Shown here one piece after another: positions 53,074 through 62,352 of a stretch of 64,000 bases of DNA. The stretch's first letter is position 1. The number at the start of each line of letters is the position of its first letter. The position numbers and the translations under genes were made by a program. Below the pieces are notes generated by a model. The model made no database searches, was not told the DNA's origin, and saw only the letters and a list, made by a program, of their open reading frames with translations. Source of the DNA: Paenibacillus harenae DSM 16969 (GTDB taxonomy: Bacteria > Bacillota > Bacilli > Paenibacillales > Paenibacillaceae); NCBI RefSeq assembly GCF_000422465.1, contig NZ_KE383842.1, forward strand, positions 1,261,845 to 1,325,844, read 5' to 3'.

Positions 53074-54321
53074 CTAGTCGCGCAAGGAAAGCCACAAGCG
53101 GTATAAAGCCGCCTTCGCCGCTCTGGTCCGGATGGACGCTCTATCGCCGCTTAATTGCATCGTAAGAACGACGGTCTTCTTGCCGCGCTCGGCCAGTCCG
53201 TAGTAGACGAGCCCGACGGGCTTGCCTTCGGCTTCCGCGGGTCCGGCAACGCCGGTTAACGATACCCCGAAATCAGCGTCCGACAGCTCTCTGGCACGTT
53301 CGGCCATCAAAGCTGCCGTTGAATCGCTGATCGCTCCGGGAGCCCCTTCTCCCTCGAGCTGAGACATCGGAATGCCGAGCAAGCGATGCTTCATGAAGTT
53401 CGTATAGGTGACGACCCCTCCCAGATACTCTCCGCTGCTTCCTGGGACGCTTGTAATCAGCTCAGCCAGCAAGCCCCCGCTGATACTCTCTGCGCTCGCC
53501 AGCTTGCGGCGTGAGGATCTAAGAAGTTGTACAACCGCTTCCTCGATCGGGATGTCCTGTTCGGCATACAAATATTCGCCGACGCGTTCCTTAATCTTCT
53601 CTACGGCGCCATCGATCTTCCGGCCGGCTTCCGCTTCCGTATCCGCTTTCGTGGAAACTCGGATGGATACTTCTCCTTCCTTCGCATAGGGTGCGAGGGT
53701 CGGATCTACTTGTCCGTCGATTAAATCCAGCAGCTTGGCTTCCAAATTGGATTCGCCGATCCCGGCAAACTTCAATATGCGGGAATAGAGCGGTCGTTCG
53801 TTCGTCAGCATGGTGCGAAGCCAGGTCTCTCCCGCGCCATCCATCATCGGCTTCATTTCCTTCGGCGGGCCGGGCAGCAGCAAATAGAGCGTCCCGTCCG
53901 CCGACAATCCGTTGCCGACGGCAAGTCCCGTCGTATTATCCAAAGGCTCAGCCCCGTCGATCGAAAGCGCTTGGCGGCGATTGCTTTCAACCATATGCAA
54001 ACCTCTTGTTTGAAACAAATGCTCGATCTTGGACATCGACGGCTCATGCAGGGAAAGTCCGCGGTTCAAATAGTCTGCCAAGACATCCTTCGTCAAATCA
54101 TCCTGCGTCGGGCCAAGCCCCCCCGTAAATACGAGCAGATCCGCCCGGCTCCGTCCAATTTCGATCGCTTGCCGCAGCCGGACCGGATTATCGCCGACAA
54201 CCGTTTGGAAATACACGTCGATCCCAAGGCCTGCAAGCTTCTGCGATAAGTATTGCGCATTCGTATTAACGATTTGTCCCAGCAGCAGCTCCGTTCCGAC
54301 CGCAATAATTTCTGCTTTCAT
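53074..54321 (-). CDS. cinA: CinA competence/damage-inducible protein
   Basis: Two-domain protein of 415 residues from the ATG at 54321, which has GGGGAG seven bases before. N-terminal MoaB/MogA-like domain starting MKAEIIAVGTELLLGQIVNTNA (COG1058 fold, ADP-ribose pyrophosphatase in relatives) and a C-terminal PncC nicotinamide-nucleotide amidase domain with SAESISGGLLAELIT. Probably contributes to pyridine-nucleotide recycling. It lies 93 bases after pgsA and before recA, as in many Firmicutes. Confidence 0.95.
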   Translation of the reverse strand: MKAEIIAVGTELLLGQIVNTNAQYLSQKLAGLGIDVYFQTVVGDNPVRLRQAIEIGRSRADLLVFTGGLGPTQDDLTKDVLADYLNRGLSLHEPSMSKIEHLFQTRGLHMVESNRRQALSIDGAEPLDNTTGLAVGNGLSADGTLYLLLPGPPKEMKPMMDGAGETWLRTMLTNERPLYSRILKFAGIGESNLEAKLLDLIDGQVDPTLAPYAKEGEVSIRVSTKADTEAEAGRKIDGAVEKIKERVGEYLYAEQDIPIEEAVVQLLRSSRRKLASAESISGGLLAELITSVPGSSGEYLGGVVTYTNFMKHRLLGIPMSQLEGEGAPGAISDSTAALMAERARELSDADFGVSLTGVAGPAEAEGKPVGLVYYGLAERGKKTVVLTMQLSGDRASIRTRAAKAALYRLWLSLRD

Positions 54322-54414
54322 CCTATTTCTCCCCATTTCCAACGTAGTAGGAACGATATCTTTAACAAATATGCAAAAGCACCCCTCCACTTGTCGGAAA
54401 GATGCTTTTATCCA

Positions 54415-54990
54415 TTATTCTACCGGAATTAAATGCTTGTTCTTCACAAAATAATCAATGCCTGAGTACACCGTAATGATAGCAGCGGCCCAAACCGCTA
54501 TCGTATCGAATGGAAAGTCGATAAAGACGAACGGAAAATTATTAAGAAGAAGCGCAATGATCATCGTAATCTGAATGGCTGTCTTCCATTTGCCCCAATT
54601 GCTTGCGGCCATAACGGAACCCTCCAGAAGCGCAACCTGGCGCAAGCCCGTTACCGCGAATTCGCGGCTAATAATGACGATCGCGATGAGCGCGTTCAGC
54701 TTATCCATCTCAACTAGCGATATTAGTACAGCCGCAACTAGAAGCTTGTCCGCCAAGGGATCAAGAAGTTTGCCCAAATTGGTTACAATCTTGTTCTTGC
54801 GCGCAATATATCCGTCTAATCCGTCCGTGCTTGCCGCCACAATAAAAATGAGTGCCGCTACGATTTGGTTGTATGTAATCGAGAAGTCTGCAAAACCAAT
54901 TGACCCCAGGTCCAATTTGATGAGCAGAAAAAACATAATAACCGGCACTAAAAATATTCTGGCTAATGTTATTCGGTTCGCCAGATTCAC
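54415..54990 (-). CDS. pgsA: CDP-diacylglycerol--glycerol-3-phosphate 3-phosphatidyltransferase
   Basis: Membrane enzyme making phosphatidylglycerol phosphate, the committed step to phosphatidylglycerol. 191 residues with four or more membrane helices and the CDP-alcohol phosphotransferase signature DGLDGYIARKNKIVTNLGKLLDPLADK with its conserved aspartates. GTG start behind AAGGAGGG. The GTG overlaps the stop of a 47-codon upstream frame (GTGA). Confidence 0.95.
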   Translation of the reverse strand: MNLANRITLARIFLVPVIMFFLLIKLDLGSIGFADFSITYNQIVAALIFIVAASTDGLDGYIARKNKIVTNLGKLLDPLADKLLVAAVLISLVEMDKLNALIAIVIISREFAVTGLRQVALLEGSVMAASNWGKWKTAIQITMIIALLLNNFPFVFIDFPFDTIAVWAAAIITVYSGIDYFVKNKHLIPVE

Positions 54991-55130
54991 GCAATTCCCT
55001 CCTTAGATCGATCAGACTCATAGGTGTGCGTTAAGCGAACCCAACGTTCGTGAATCAAACCCGATTCCGACATCAAATATGTACTCTTTATTAAGCAGCG
55101 ATCCATAACCGCCGTTGCTCCTACTGTCAT
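54987..55130 (-). CDS. possible 47-residue leader peptide or small protein before pgsA
   Basis: ATG with GGAGG eight bases upstream opens a frame of 47 codons that ends in TGA overlapping the pgsA GTG start (GTGA). The peptide begins MTVGATAVMDRCLIKS and is mixed hydrophilic with no membrane segment; it ends in RSKEGIA. It lies inside the about 170-base transcribed leader defined by the promoter at 55171-55199. The site spacing and coupling speak for translation, but length alone does not prove a gene, and I recognise no family. Confidence 0.5.
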   Translation of the reverse strand: MTVGATAVMDRCLIKSTYLMSESGLIHERWVRLTHTYESDRSKEGIA

Positions 55131-55170
55131 CGGTGTATCCTCCAGATCATTCCGTGAAACTATCTAACCA

Positions 55171-55199
55171 AGTATAATACATGACATTACACGTGTCAA
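55171..55199 (-). promoter_or_regulatory. strong sigma-A promoter of the pgsA-cinA unit
   Basis: Consensus TTGACA and TATACT with exactly 17 bases between, on the minus strand. Confidence 0.8.
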
Positions 55200-55233
55200 A
55201 AACGGCAAATCCTTCTCTTCCGGCGTCGGGACG

Positions 55234-55278
55234 CGAAACGAAAAGCTCCGTTTCACATCATGCAATGAAACGAAGCTT
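55234..55278 (-). terminator. terminator after the YajQ-family gene
   Basis: AAGCTTCGTTTCA pairs with TGAAACGGAGCTT around a 10-base loop, followed on the minus strand by TTCGTTTCG. Confidence 0.75.
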
Positions 55279-55284
55279 CATGAA

Positions 55285-55779
55285 TTAAGAACGATAATTC
55301 GTAAATTGCAGTTCGACAGGCAAATCGGCTTCCCTCAGCATTTTCATTACGGCCTGCAAATCATCCAGGCTTTTGCCGGATACCCGTATTTGATCGCCTT
55401 GGATTTGGCTCTTAACCTTAAGCTTCGAATCACGGATTAAAATATTGATTTTCTTTGCCGCATCCTGCTCGATGCCCTGTCTCAATTTAATCTTTTGACG
55501 AACGGTTCCTCCGGATGCGCCTTCGATCTTTCCATAATCCAGGTTCTTGATCGGCACGCCGCGCTTCACCATCTTGGATAATAAAATATCAAGAACGCTC
55601 TTTAGCTTATACTCATCCTCGGATGCCACGATCAGGTCTTCCTTCTCAAGCGCGATACTGCTCTTGCTGCCTTTGAAATCAAATCGTGTTTCAATCTCCC
55701 GCTCCGCTTGCTGGATGGCATTAGCCAACTCCTGCATATCAACCTTTGAAACAATGTCAAATGCGTTTTCTGAAGCCAT
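55285..55779 (-). CDS. YajQ family cyclic-di-GMP-binding protein
   Basis: A 164-residue protein with the two-part YajQ fold: [22 protein letters not shown] at the start, [11 protein letters not shown], and the late [32 protein letters not shown]. Members bind nucleotides, and some bind cyclic-di-GMP and act as effectors; whether this one does is unknown. It follows the rodZ-like gene by 25 bases, probably in one transcript with rodZ and ymfK. Confidence 0.93.
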   Translation of the reverse strand: MASENAFDIVSKVDMQELANAIQQAEREIETRFDFKGSKSSIALEKEDLIVASEDEYKLKSVLDILLSKMVKRGVPIKNLDYGKIEGASGGTVRQKIKLRQGIEQDAAKKINILIRDSKLKVKSQIQGDQIRVSGKSLDDLQAVMKMLREADLPVELQFTNYRS

Positions 55780-55804
55780 GAAATCTCTCCTTTGCTACCG
55801 TTTA

Positions 55805-56737
55805 CTATTCGGCTGCATTCTGTTCCGTATCTTCCGTACCTTCTCCCGTCTGATCTGCATCCGTCTGCGTATCCCCTTCCACCGGATAAAGCAGAAGCTT
55901 CTTCGAAGTGGCTTTGTCGCCGTCAGGCACCAGGACGCCGTCAACCTTTATTTCAATGTAATCGGCCCGGCCGACATTGATGTAGAGTGGACCCGTCAAA
56001 TCATAAGGCTGTACGGTACCGTCCTCCGCATTAGCGGAAAACAGCTTCTTTCCCGAGTTGCTTCCTTCCCGAACCTCCAGCCAGCTTCTCCCGCCAACCA
56101 CTTTAATCTCGAGCTTATGGACGCCGGCAGGCCCAATATCGTATTGGTCCGCTTTACCCACTTTGCTGCCGAAAGTTACGGTCGTCGGAGGCGGAGTCGG
56201 CACAGGCGGTGATGGAACAACCTCATCCGAACCGTTATTTTCGGTGGTATTGCCGGAAGTCTCTTCATTCTGCGTATCGGCCGGAGGCTCGCTGGCATCC
56301 GTAATGTTCGTTTTCTGATCCGCCTGCTTCGGCGGTTCGGAATCTCGATTAATCACATACACCCATACAACGACGACGATCAGGATGAGGAAAGACCACA
56401 TCATCACGTTGAAGCCGATTTTGCCAAGGCGCTCAGACGATTGCGATTTCACTCTGCGCGGCGTTCGTACCGGCAAGGGTTCGACAATCTGTTCGGCCGG
56501 GGCCGCAGGCACCTCATGCTGATAGAGCCGAAGTACTTCATCAGGATCGAGACCGACAGCTTCTGAGTAATTTTTCACAAATGCCCGCACATAGAAAGGA
56601 CCGGGAAGTACCGTATGGTCCCCGCTTTCAATTGCTTGCAAATACCGTTTTCTAATTTTAGTTGTCTCCTGGATATCATCAAGCGATAAGCCGCGCTTCT
56701 CTCTTGCATTCTGAAGTAATACGCCTAAATCAGACAT
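55805..56737 (-). CDS. rodZ: RodZ-like protein (helix-turn-helix, TM, DUF4115)
   Basis: A 310-residue membrane protein that in rods links MreB to the cell-wall machinery. N-terminal Xre-type HTH (LLQNAREKRGLSLDDIQETTKIRKRYLQAIE), a single membrane helix (about 112-132, MMWSFLILIVVVVWVYV), a Pro/Thr-rich linker (PPVPTPPPTT) and a C-terminal DUF4115 beta domain. The position between ymfK and pgsA matches ymfM of Bacillus. Confidence 0.9.
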   Translation of the reverse strand: MSDLGVLLQNAREKRGLSLDDIQETTKIRKRYLQAIESGDHTVLPGPFYVRAFVKNYSEAVGLDPDEVLRLYQHEVPAAPAEQIVEPLPVRTPRRVKSQSSERLGKIGFNVMMWSFLILIVVVVWVYVINRDSEPPKQADQKTNITDASEPPADTQNEETSGNTTENNGSDEVVPSPPVPTPPPTTVTFGSKVGKADQYDIGPAGVHKLEIKVVGGRSWLEVREGSNSGKKLFSANAEDGTVQPYDLTGPLYINVGRADYIEIKVDGVLVPDGDKATSKKLLLYPVEGDTQTDADQTGEGTEDTEQNAAE

Positions 56738-56755
56738 GAGACGGCCTCCTTCCGA

Positions 56756-57535
56756 CTAGAAATCGTCTGTGTAGTTTGCAGTGAAACTTTCGTATGTAAT
56801 TTCTTCATCCGGGGTATTTCTGAGTTCTATAATAATGTCAAAATGACTGTAGTCATAATGAGATTCCTTTATGAAAATATCGGGATGCTCGATGACTTTC
56901 GTAGAAGGCATCGCCATTATTTCCTGCAGCAAGCCATGATGCTTCTCATTCGAACGAATGGTGCTTACGATACCGTCAATAATAAAAATATTATTCGACT
57001 GCATTTCGTCCTCTGAGAGCTGGCTCCGGACGGTCTGGCGAAGCAGCGTTGAAGATACGAATGTCCATCTTTTGTTAGAGCACACACTGCCCGCAATAAT
57101 GGATTCGGTCTTCCCGACCCGGGGCATCCCCCGAAGACCAATAACCTGATTCCCTTCACGCTTGAACACTTCGCCCAGAAAATCGACTAAAATCCCAAGC
57201 TCATCGCGGATGAAGCGGAACGTCTTCCGGTCGTCGGAATCCCTTTCTATGTAACGCCCGTGGCGTACAGCCAATATGTCTACAATTGTAGGCGTTCTCA
57301 GTTTGTTCACGGTAATATTATCAACCTTTTGAAGCATCTTGCCAAGCAGCTCAATTTTCTCGTCGTCGTCGGTTTGAAGCAGCATGCCGCGCGTCCGATC
57401 CTCAACGCCGTTAATTGTCATGATGTTAACTTCAAGCATCCCAAGCAACGAGGCGATATCGCCAAGCAAACCCGGGCGGTTCTTATGTATTTTGTACTCC
57501 ATGTACCATTGCTTCGATTCCAAGGCAGTCACCAT
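56756..57535 (-). CDS. DUF3388 protein (YmfK-like)
   Basis: A 259-residue protein with an N-terminal ACT-like segment (IHKNRPGLLGDIASLLGMLEVNIMTINGVEDR) and a C-terminal P-loop-like region with GLRGMPRVGKTESI. The pattern and position, next to the rodZ-like gene and a DUF3243 gene, fit YmfK of Bacillus (DUF3388). Function unknown; the ACT-like domain suggests ligand sensing. It has its own promoter at 57593-57621. Confidence 0.88.
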   Translation of the reverse strand: MVTALESKQWYMEYKIHKNRPGLLGDIASLLGMLEVNIMTINGVEDRTRGMLLQTDDDEKIELLGKMLQKVDNITVNKLRTPTIVDILAVRHGRYIERDSDDRKTFRFIRDELGILVDFLGEVFKREGNQVIGLRGMPRVGKTESIIAGSVCSNKRWTFVSSTLLRQTVRSQLSEDEMQSNNIFIIDGIVSTIRSNEKHHGLLQEIMAMPSTKVIEHPDIFIKESHYDYSHFDIIIELRNTPDEEITYESFTANYTDDF

Positions 57536-57592
57536 CCTAAACCAATTCGTTTCGACGTAAGAAAATAATGGATTTGTCCGTCATAAAACATT

Positions 57593-57621
57593 ATTCTACA
57601 ATTTTCGTCATAATCCTGCAA
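57593..57621 (-). promoter_or_regulatory. promoter of the ymfK-rodZ-yajQ unit
   Basis: TTGCAG and TAGAAT with 17 bases between, on the minus strand, directly downstream of the ymfJ terminator. Confidence 0.5.
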
Positions 57622-57636
57622 GCCCTCATAAAACAT

Positions 57637-57665
57637 TGCAGAAAAGCCTCCGGATGGGAGGCTTT
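57637..57665 (-). terminator. terminator after ymfJ
   Basis: AAAGCCTCC, short loop, GGAGGCTTTTC on the minus strand, about 50 bases past the stop. Confidence 0.8.
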
Positions 57666-57716
57666 CCTGCTGCTGCTTCTGTGACGAAAATGTGCCGTCG
57701 TTTCGCTTTGGTCCTG

Positions 57717-57968
57717 CTAGGTTCTTTGGACGAGCTTGATCATCAAGCCGGCGATCGTTCTACGCTCTGCCTCGTCGCCCACATCCCACAGTTCCTTAAG
57801 CACCCGTTCTTCCTCATTTTTCGGATCGACTTTCTCATCGAGAAAGCTGCCAATTTCATAAGCCAAGCTCGTAATGGTTTGTTCCGTCATTCCGGCATTT
57901 TTAGCTTGTGAAACGCGGTCCGCCAAAAAATGTTTCCATGTCGCAAAATTAGAAAGGACAGTTGACAT
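57717..57968 (-). CDS. DUF3243 protein (YmfJ-like)
   Basis: An 83-residue helical protein beginning MSTVLSNFATWKHFLADRVSQA behind TTAGGAGG; the LAYEIGSFLDEKVDPKNEEERVL stretch is the DUF3243 mark. The longer open frame upstream has no ribosome-binding site. Unknown function; conserved neighbour of ymfI and ymfK in Bacillus. Confidence 0.9.
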   Translation of the reverse strand: MSTVLSNFATWKHFLADRVSQAKNAGMTEQTITSLAYEIGSFLDEKVDPKNEEERVLKELWDVGDEAERRTIAGLMIKLVQRT

Positions 57969-58077
57969 GTCTCTTCGCCTCCTAAAGGTGTAGAAAGAAT
58001 CATCAACAATCATTATTTTGCGACAATGGCTATTAATTTATTCAACGGGCTTGTACGGCAAAAAGTTGCACGGATTT

Positions 58078-58824
58078 TTAAGTATGCCAGCCGCCGTTCG
58101 GACTTATCACTTGTCCGGTAATATAAGACGATTCGGGAAGCGACAAAAAATAAACAAGCGATGCGATTTCATCCGTCGAACCGAAGCGGCCGACCGGAAT
58201 CTCCTGCTGCAGCGCCGCTTTCTCTTCATCGTTAAAGCCGCCCATCATATCCGTATCGACGGCGCCGGGGGCAACCGCATTGACGGTAACGCCGGCCTGG
58301 GCCAATTCCTTGGCCAGCGCCTTCGTAAATGCGTTCATGCCGCCCTTTGTCGTGGAATACAGCACCTCGCAGGATGCGCCAGACATGCCCCAAATGGAAG
58401 AAACGTTGATGATCCGGCCGTATCTTTGCGCTATCATATGCGGCATGAACAGCTGCGTGCATAGAAACATGCCCTTCAGATTAACGGCCATCACATCGTC
58501 CCATTCTTCTTCGGTTACGTCCATAAGCATGCCGTAACTCGAGATGCCGCCGTTATTGACCAAAATATCGGGCAGCATATTGTGGCTTTCCAGCTTTTCC
58601 TTCATACGCCCTAGCTGCTCCTTCGAGCGCAGATCGGCTGAGATCGTCAGCACGTTGGCGCCGAGTGCCATGCATGTCCGGGCCGTTTCATTCGCAACTT
58701 CATGCGATTGTAAATAATGAATGACAATATTAACACCTTCCGCGGCAAATCGTTTGGCAATCGCTGCCCCGATGCCGCGGCTTCCCCCGGTAATTAGTAC
58801 AGTCATTTGCTGCAGGGTCTTCAT
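58078..58824 (-). CDS. SDR-family reductase (YmfI-like, EF-P 5-aminopentanone reductase)
   Basis: A 248-residue short-chain dehydrogenase: NAD(P)-binding TGGSRGIG (12-19), NNGG motif (LVNNGGISSYG), catalytic Ser in NVSSIWGMSG and YSTTKGG with Tyr and Lys. In Bacillus, YmfI at this locus reduces 5-aminopentanone on translation factor EF-P; the synteny supports that role, but FabG-like activity on other substrates cannot be excluded. ATG overlaps the upstream peptidase stop as ATGA. Confidence 0.88.
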   Translation of the reverse strand: MKTLQQMTVLITGGSRGIGAAIAKRFAAEGVNIVIHYLQSHEVANETARTCMALGANVLTISADLRSKEQLGRMKEKLESHNMLPDILVNNGGISSYGMLMDVTEEEWDDVMAVNLKGMFLCTQLFMPHMIAQRYGRIINVSSIWGMSGASCEVLYSTTKGGMNAFTKALAKELAQAGVTVNAVAPGAVDTDMMGGFNDEEKAALQQEIPVGRFGSTDEIASLVYFLSLPESSYITGQVISPNGGWHT

Positions 58825-60107
58825 TTTTCGGGCTGCTTCACAATGGACACGGCAAGCTGATTGAAATCAAAATGCTCGCGCAGACGCGCATTGACATCTT
58901 CCAGCGTACAGCTTTCGTAGAAAGCGAGCACATCGAACATATCGCTTTCACGGAACCGGTATCTCGTAAACTCGCCGGCAATCGCTTCAGGGGAATTTAG
59001 CATCCTTAAATAACCGCCGATTTTTTTACGCTTGGAGCGCTCGAATGCTTCCGGCTCAATGCCGCCGGTTAATTTTTGTTCGACCGCTGCTCGAATTTGG
59101 TTAATTAATTCATCCGGGTCGGGCGTGTCTCCACCGATAACGGAGAAGGCATAGCCTGTGCTGGAATTATATTCATGGCCGAACGAATCGGAGATCAAAT
59201 CGTTCTCATACAGCTGCTGAAACAGCTTCGAGCTCGGTCCGATTAAGGCATCCAGCATCAGCTTCGTCGTAACCTCTTGGCGCAGCAGCGCTGCCCCGGT
59301 AAGGCCTGCCTGCTTCTCTTTAAAGCCCATCATGCATTTCGGCAAAGAAACAGGAAGCTCAGACACCTTGCGGGCGATTTTCACGGCAGAAGGCTCTTTC
59401 TCGAAATAACGCTCGATCGCGCCCTGCGGTTCGAAAGACTTCGCGCTTTGATTGGCGCGTACGAGCTCCATTACCTCGTCGGCCTTCACGCCGCCTACGA
59501 CAAACAGCAGCATATTGGACGGATGGTAGAACGTCTCATAACAGCGGTACAAGGTTTCCTTATCGATCTGTCTTATCGACTCGACGGTACCCGCGATATC
59601 GATATGAACGGGATGCTCATGGTACAGCGCATCGATCAGTCCGAAATAAACCCTCCAATCCGGATTATCGCGATACATATTAATTTCCTGCTCGATGATC
59701 CCTTTTTCCTTCTCCACATTCGCATCCGTGAAATAAGGATTTTGAACGAAATTAATTAACGTCTCTAAATTCGCTTGGATTTGCTCGGTAGCCGAGAACA
59801 AATAGACTGTCCTGTCAAAACTCGTAAACGCGTTGGCGGAAGCTCCCTGCGATGCAAATACCGCAAAGATGTCGCCCGTCGGCTCCTCGAACATTTTGTG
59901 TTCCAGAAAATGGGCGATGCCGTCCGGTACTTTAACGGGAGCTTGGTTTCCGACGGAAAACCGGTTGTCAACGGAACCATACTTAGTTGCGAAGGTAGCA
60001 TAGGTTTTATTGAAGCCTTCCTTCGGAAGTACGATAACCTCAAGTCCGTTATCAAGGACTTCCCTATACAGCGTTTCCTGCACGTTTGGATATTGAAGGG
60101 TTTGCAT
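58821..60107 (-). CDS. M16-family zinc protease-like protein (YmfH-like)
   Basis: A 428-residue M16 peptidase with the inverted zinc motif HFLEHKMFEEP near residue 70 and a distal Glu, so it is likely the active partner of the pair. The pair with the next protein corresponds to YmfF/YmfH of Bacillus, which lie next to spoIIIE. Substrate unknown. The two genes are separated by three bases and should be co-translated. Confidence 0.92.
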   Translation of the reverse strand: MQTLQYPNVQETLYREVLDNGLEVIVLPKEGFNKTYATFATKYGSVDNRFSVGNQAPVKVPDGIAHFLEHKMFEEPTGDIFAVFASQGASANAFTSFDRTVYLFSATEQIQANLETLINFVQNPYFTDANVEKEKGIIEQEINMYRDNPDWRVYFGLIDALYHEHPVHIDIAGTVESIRQIDKETLYRCYETFYHPSNMLLFVVGGVKADEVMELVRANQSAKSFEPQGAIERYFEKEPSAVKIARKVSELPVSLPKCMMGFKEKQAGLTGAALLRQEVTTKLMLDALIGPSSKLFQQLYENDLISDSFGHEYNSSTGYAFSVIGGDTPDPDELINQIRAAVEQKLTGGIEPEAFERSKRKKIGGYLRMLNSPEAIAGEFTRYRFRESDMFDVLAFYESCTLEDVNARLREHFDFNQLAVSIVKQPEK

Positions 60108-60110
60108 CGG

Positions 60111-61385
60111 TTACGCCTCCTTTCGGTCACGCAAAAAGTAAATCGTATCCAGCTGCACGCGTTCCGCAACCTTGACGATATCCGCCGCCGTAACGGCCTG
60201 AACCTGCTCCAGCAGCTGCTGCGCGCTTCTTTGTTTTCCGGTGAGCACACTGTTGAAATCATAGGCAATCATTTCATAAGCGGAATCTTGAAGCTCACGC
60301 AAATGATTCGAGATCATCGCTTTCGTCTGGCTAAGCTCCAGCTCCGACAGATTTCCCTGCTTTATGCTCTCGAGCTGCTCCTTAATAATCGCGACCGCGC
60401 GGTCGTAATTAGCGAATTCTATGCCGGATTGAATCGTACATATTCCTTTGTGGCCGTCAAGACGCGAAGCAGCGTAGTAGGCCAGGCTTTCCTTCTCGCG
60501 GACGTTAAGAAAAAGCTTGGAGTGAGGGTAGCCGCCTAAAATTCCGTTATACATCAATGAAGCGGGATACGCCTCGTCATCGTATCCGATACCCGTCCGG
60601 AGCCCCATATTCAGCTTTCCTTGGCTAACCTCCATCCGTTCGATCACGTTCTTCACTTCTTTAACCGGATGATTGACATCCGGCTTCGTATAAGGGGACG
60701 GCGTTCCCTCTTTCAGCTTGAACGCTTCGGTTACAAGACGGCTGACTTCCTCCAGCGACGTGTCTCCCACAACGTACAGATCAAGAGCCGCATTCTCCAG
60801 CCACTGTTCATAATGCTCATGAAGCGCCGCAGGGGCAATAGCGCCGATCTGGTCCAAACGGCCAAGGGGATGCAGCCGGTAAGGCTCATCCGCGCACATC
60901 TCTTCCAGGCAGCGTTCCGCCGCGTAACGGATTTTATCGTTAACGATTGCTTCCAGACGTTTTCGAAGCGTCGTCTTCTCGGCATCGACATATTTCTGGC
61001 GGAATCCGTTATTTTCAATAAGCGGATCGGTCAGCACATCCCCCAGAAATTGAAGCGAAGCTGCGAGCAGCGGAGTGTCGGAGGAAACAAACCGGTCGTT
61101 GATGACATCCATACGAAATTGGACGATCTGGGAATCGCCTCTTTTATAAACGTCAAACCCGAAGCCCGCCCCATACAAATCATCAAGCTTCTCGCGAAAA
61201 GCGATGGTCTCCGGCGTGTTCGCCGTGCCTCTTCGAAGTACAAACGGAATAAGAGCAACCGGCGTTACCGTTGCTTCATCAAGCGGAAGTCCTGCAAATA
61301 ACGAAATGGCAAACGTTTTGAATCGTTTCGTAGGCATGACATGCAGCCGTATGCGCTGCAGCCGCCCTCTTTCGAATGGGGTCAC
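60111..61385 (-). CDS. M16-family protein, apparently non-catalytic (YmfF-like)
   Basis: A 424-residue M16 domain protein from the GTG at 61385 (AAAGGAG eight bases upstream). Unlike its partner it lacks an HxxEH zinc motif at the corresponding place, so it is probably the structural half of a heterodimer as in YmfF/YmfH and in mitochondrial processing peptidase. LPLDEATVTPVALIPFVLRRGTANTPE is at the N-terminus and RTGIGYDDEAYPASLMYNGILGG lies in the C-terminal half. Confidence 0.9.
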   Translation of the reverse strand: MTPFERGRLQRIRLHVMPTKRFKTFAISLFAGLPLDEATVTPVALIPFVLRRGTANTPETIAFREKLDDLYGAGFGFDVYKRGDSQIVQFRMDVINDRFVSSDTPLLAASLQFLGDVLTDPLIENNGFRQKYVDAEKTTLRKRLEAIVNDKIRYAAERCLEEMCADEPYRLHPLGRLDQIGAIAPAALHEHYEQWLENAALDLYVVGDTSLEEVSRLVTEAFKLKEGTPSPYTKPDVNHPVKEVKNVIERMEVSQGKLNMGLRTGIGYDDEAYPASLMYNGILGGYPHSKLFLNVREKESLAYYAASRLDGHKGICTIQSGIEFANYDRAVAIIKEQLESIKQGNLSELELSQTKAMISNHLRELQDSAYEMIAYDFNSVLTGKQRSAQQLLEQVQAVTAADIVKVAERVQLDTIYFLRDRKEA

Positions 61386-61412
61386 TCGGTTTGCTCCTTT
61401 CAAGCTGCTTTT

Positions 61413-61441
61413 TATATAAGTAAATCTATTCCAATTGACAA
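61413..61441 (-). promoter_or_regulatory. promoter of the ymfF-ymfH-ymfI-ymfJ unit
   Basis: TTGTCA and TATATA, 17 bases apart, on the minus strand, ending about 28 bases before the ymfF GTG. Confidence 0.5.
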
Positions 61442-61533
61442 ATCTCTATACCATTCTACCCCAACGGAAATGGAAGAAGCAACCACTGCTGCGCTTGGCA
61501 GTAACGGCTGCTTCCAGTCTGTTCAACGTATAG

Positions 61534-62295
61534 CTACATGCAGAAAATATGCTTTCCGATCGTCTTGATCTGCGTTCGGGTCCATATCCATTTCGAGGTG
61601 GCCGTAACCGGGTTGAAATAATAAAGGCAGCCGCCGGAAGGATCCCAACCGTTAATGGCATCCTCTACCGCTTCACGCGCTTTAGCATTTGGCGTTAACC
61701 AAATTTGCCCGTCTGCAACAGCCGTAAAAGCGCCCGGTTGAAAAATAACGCCATAAATCGTATTCGGAAAGCTTTGCGACTTCACCCGGTTAATAATAAC
61801 GGCCGCCACCGCTACTTGCCCCTCGTAAGGTTCGCCGCGCGCTTCGCCGTAAACGGCGTTGGACATCATTCTAAGGTCATTTTCCGTTAATCCTAACCGG
61901 TTGGATCTGGCAATCGACGAATTGGCGCCGCCTCCGCCTGAAGCGGGCTTCTGCTTAACTGGCGCCGTCGGTTTCCAGGCTTTCGTCGCTTCCCAAAGCT
62001 TAAGCTTTGTTTTTGCGCCCACGACGCCGTCCGATTTTAGCCCGAATTTCCACTGAAACCAGGTGACTGCGTTTTTGGTTTCTTGGCCGAACTGGCCGTC
62101 GATTGGTCCATTGAAGAAACCGAGATGCTTAAGACGTCCTTGCAGTTCATATACGTCCTGGCCTGATGAGCCAACCTTTAGCGTTGCATTGCTAAACGTT
62201 TCGGCTGCTTTGTTATGCCCGCCGTGCAGCAGTGAGAACGATCCGAACAGCAGCAGTACGATTATCGAGGTCACCACAATCAAACGTTTTTTCAT
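61534..62295 (-). CDS. sleB: spore cortex-lytic enzyme SleB-like cell wall hydrolase
   Basis: A 253-residue exported protein: N-terminal membrane segment or signal peptide (4-24), a peptidoglycan-binding domain (LKVGSSGQDVYELQGRLKHLG to about 105), a Gly/Ser/Pro linker and a C-terminal Hydrolase_2 domain with AVYGEARGEPYEGQVAVAAVI, whose Glu is catalytic in SleB, and NPVTATSKWIWTR. SleB breaks the spore cortex during germination. A sigma-G promoter lies upstream. The usual companion ypeB is not adjacent; other Hydrolase_2 proteins (CwlJ) lack the binding domain. Confidence 0.9.
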   Translation of the reverse strand: MKKRLIVVTSIIVLLLFGSFSLLHGGHNKAAETFSNATLKVGSSGQDVYELQGRLKHLGFFNGPIDGQFGQETKNAVTWFQWKFGLKSDGVVGAKTKLKLWEATKAWKPTAPVKQKPASGGGGANSSIARSNRLGLTENDLRMMSNAVYGEARGEPYEGQVAVAAVIINRVKSQSFPNTIYGVIFQPGAFTAVADGQIWLTPNAKAREAVEDAINGWDPSGGCLYYFNPVTATSKWIWTRTQIKTIGKHIFCM

Positions 62296-62352
62296 GAAGG
62301 GATCTGCCTTTCTCTTGCAAGTTAGTACGCTTAAGGTAGCGTTACCTAACTG

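Noticed and set aside
52877..53095. Small frame upstream of recA with a G-rich SD-like sequence (around 52950)
   Set aside because: It runs through the cinA terminator, LexA box and recA promoter, so a normal recA transcript would not contain its start.
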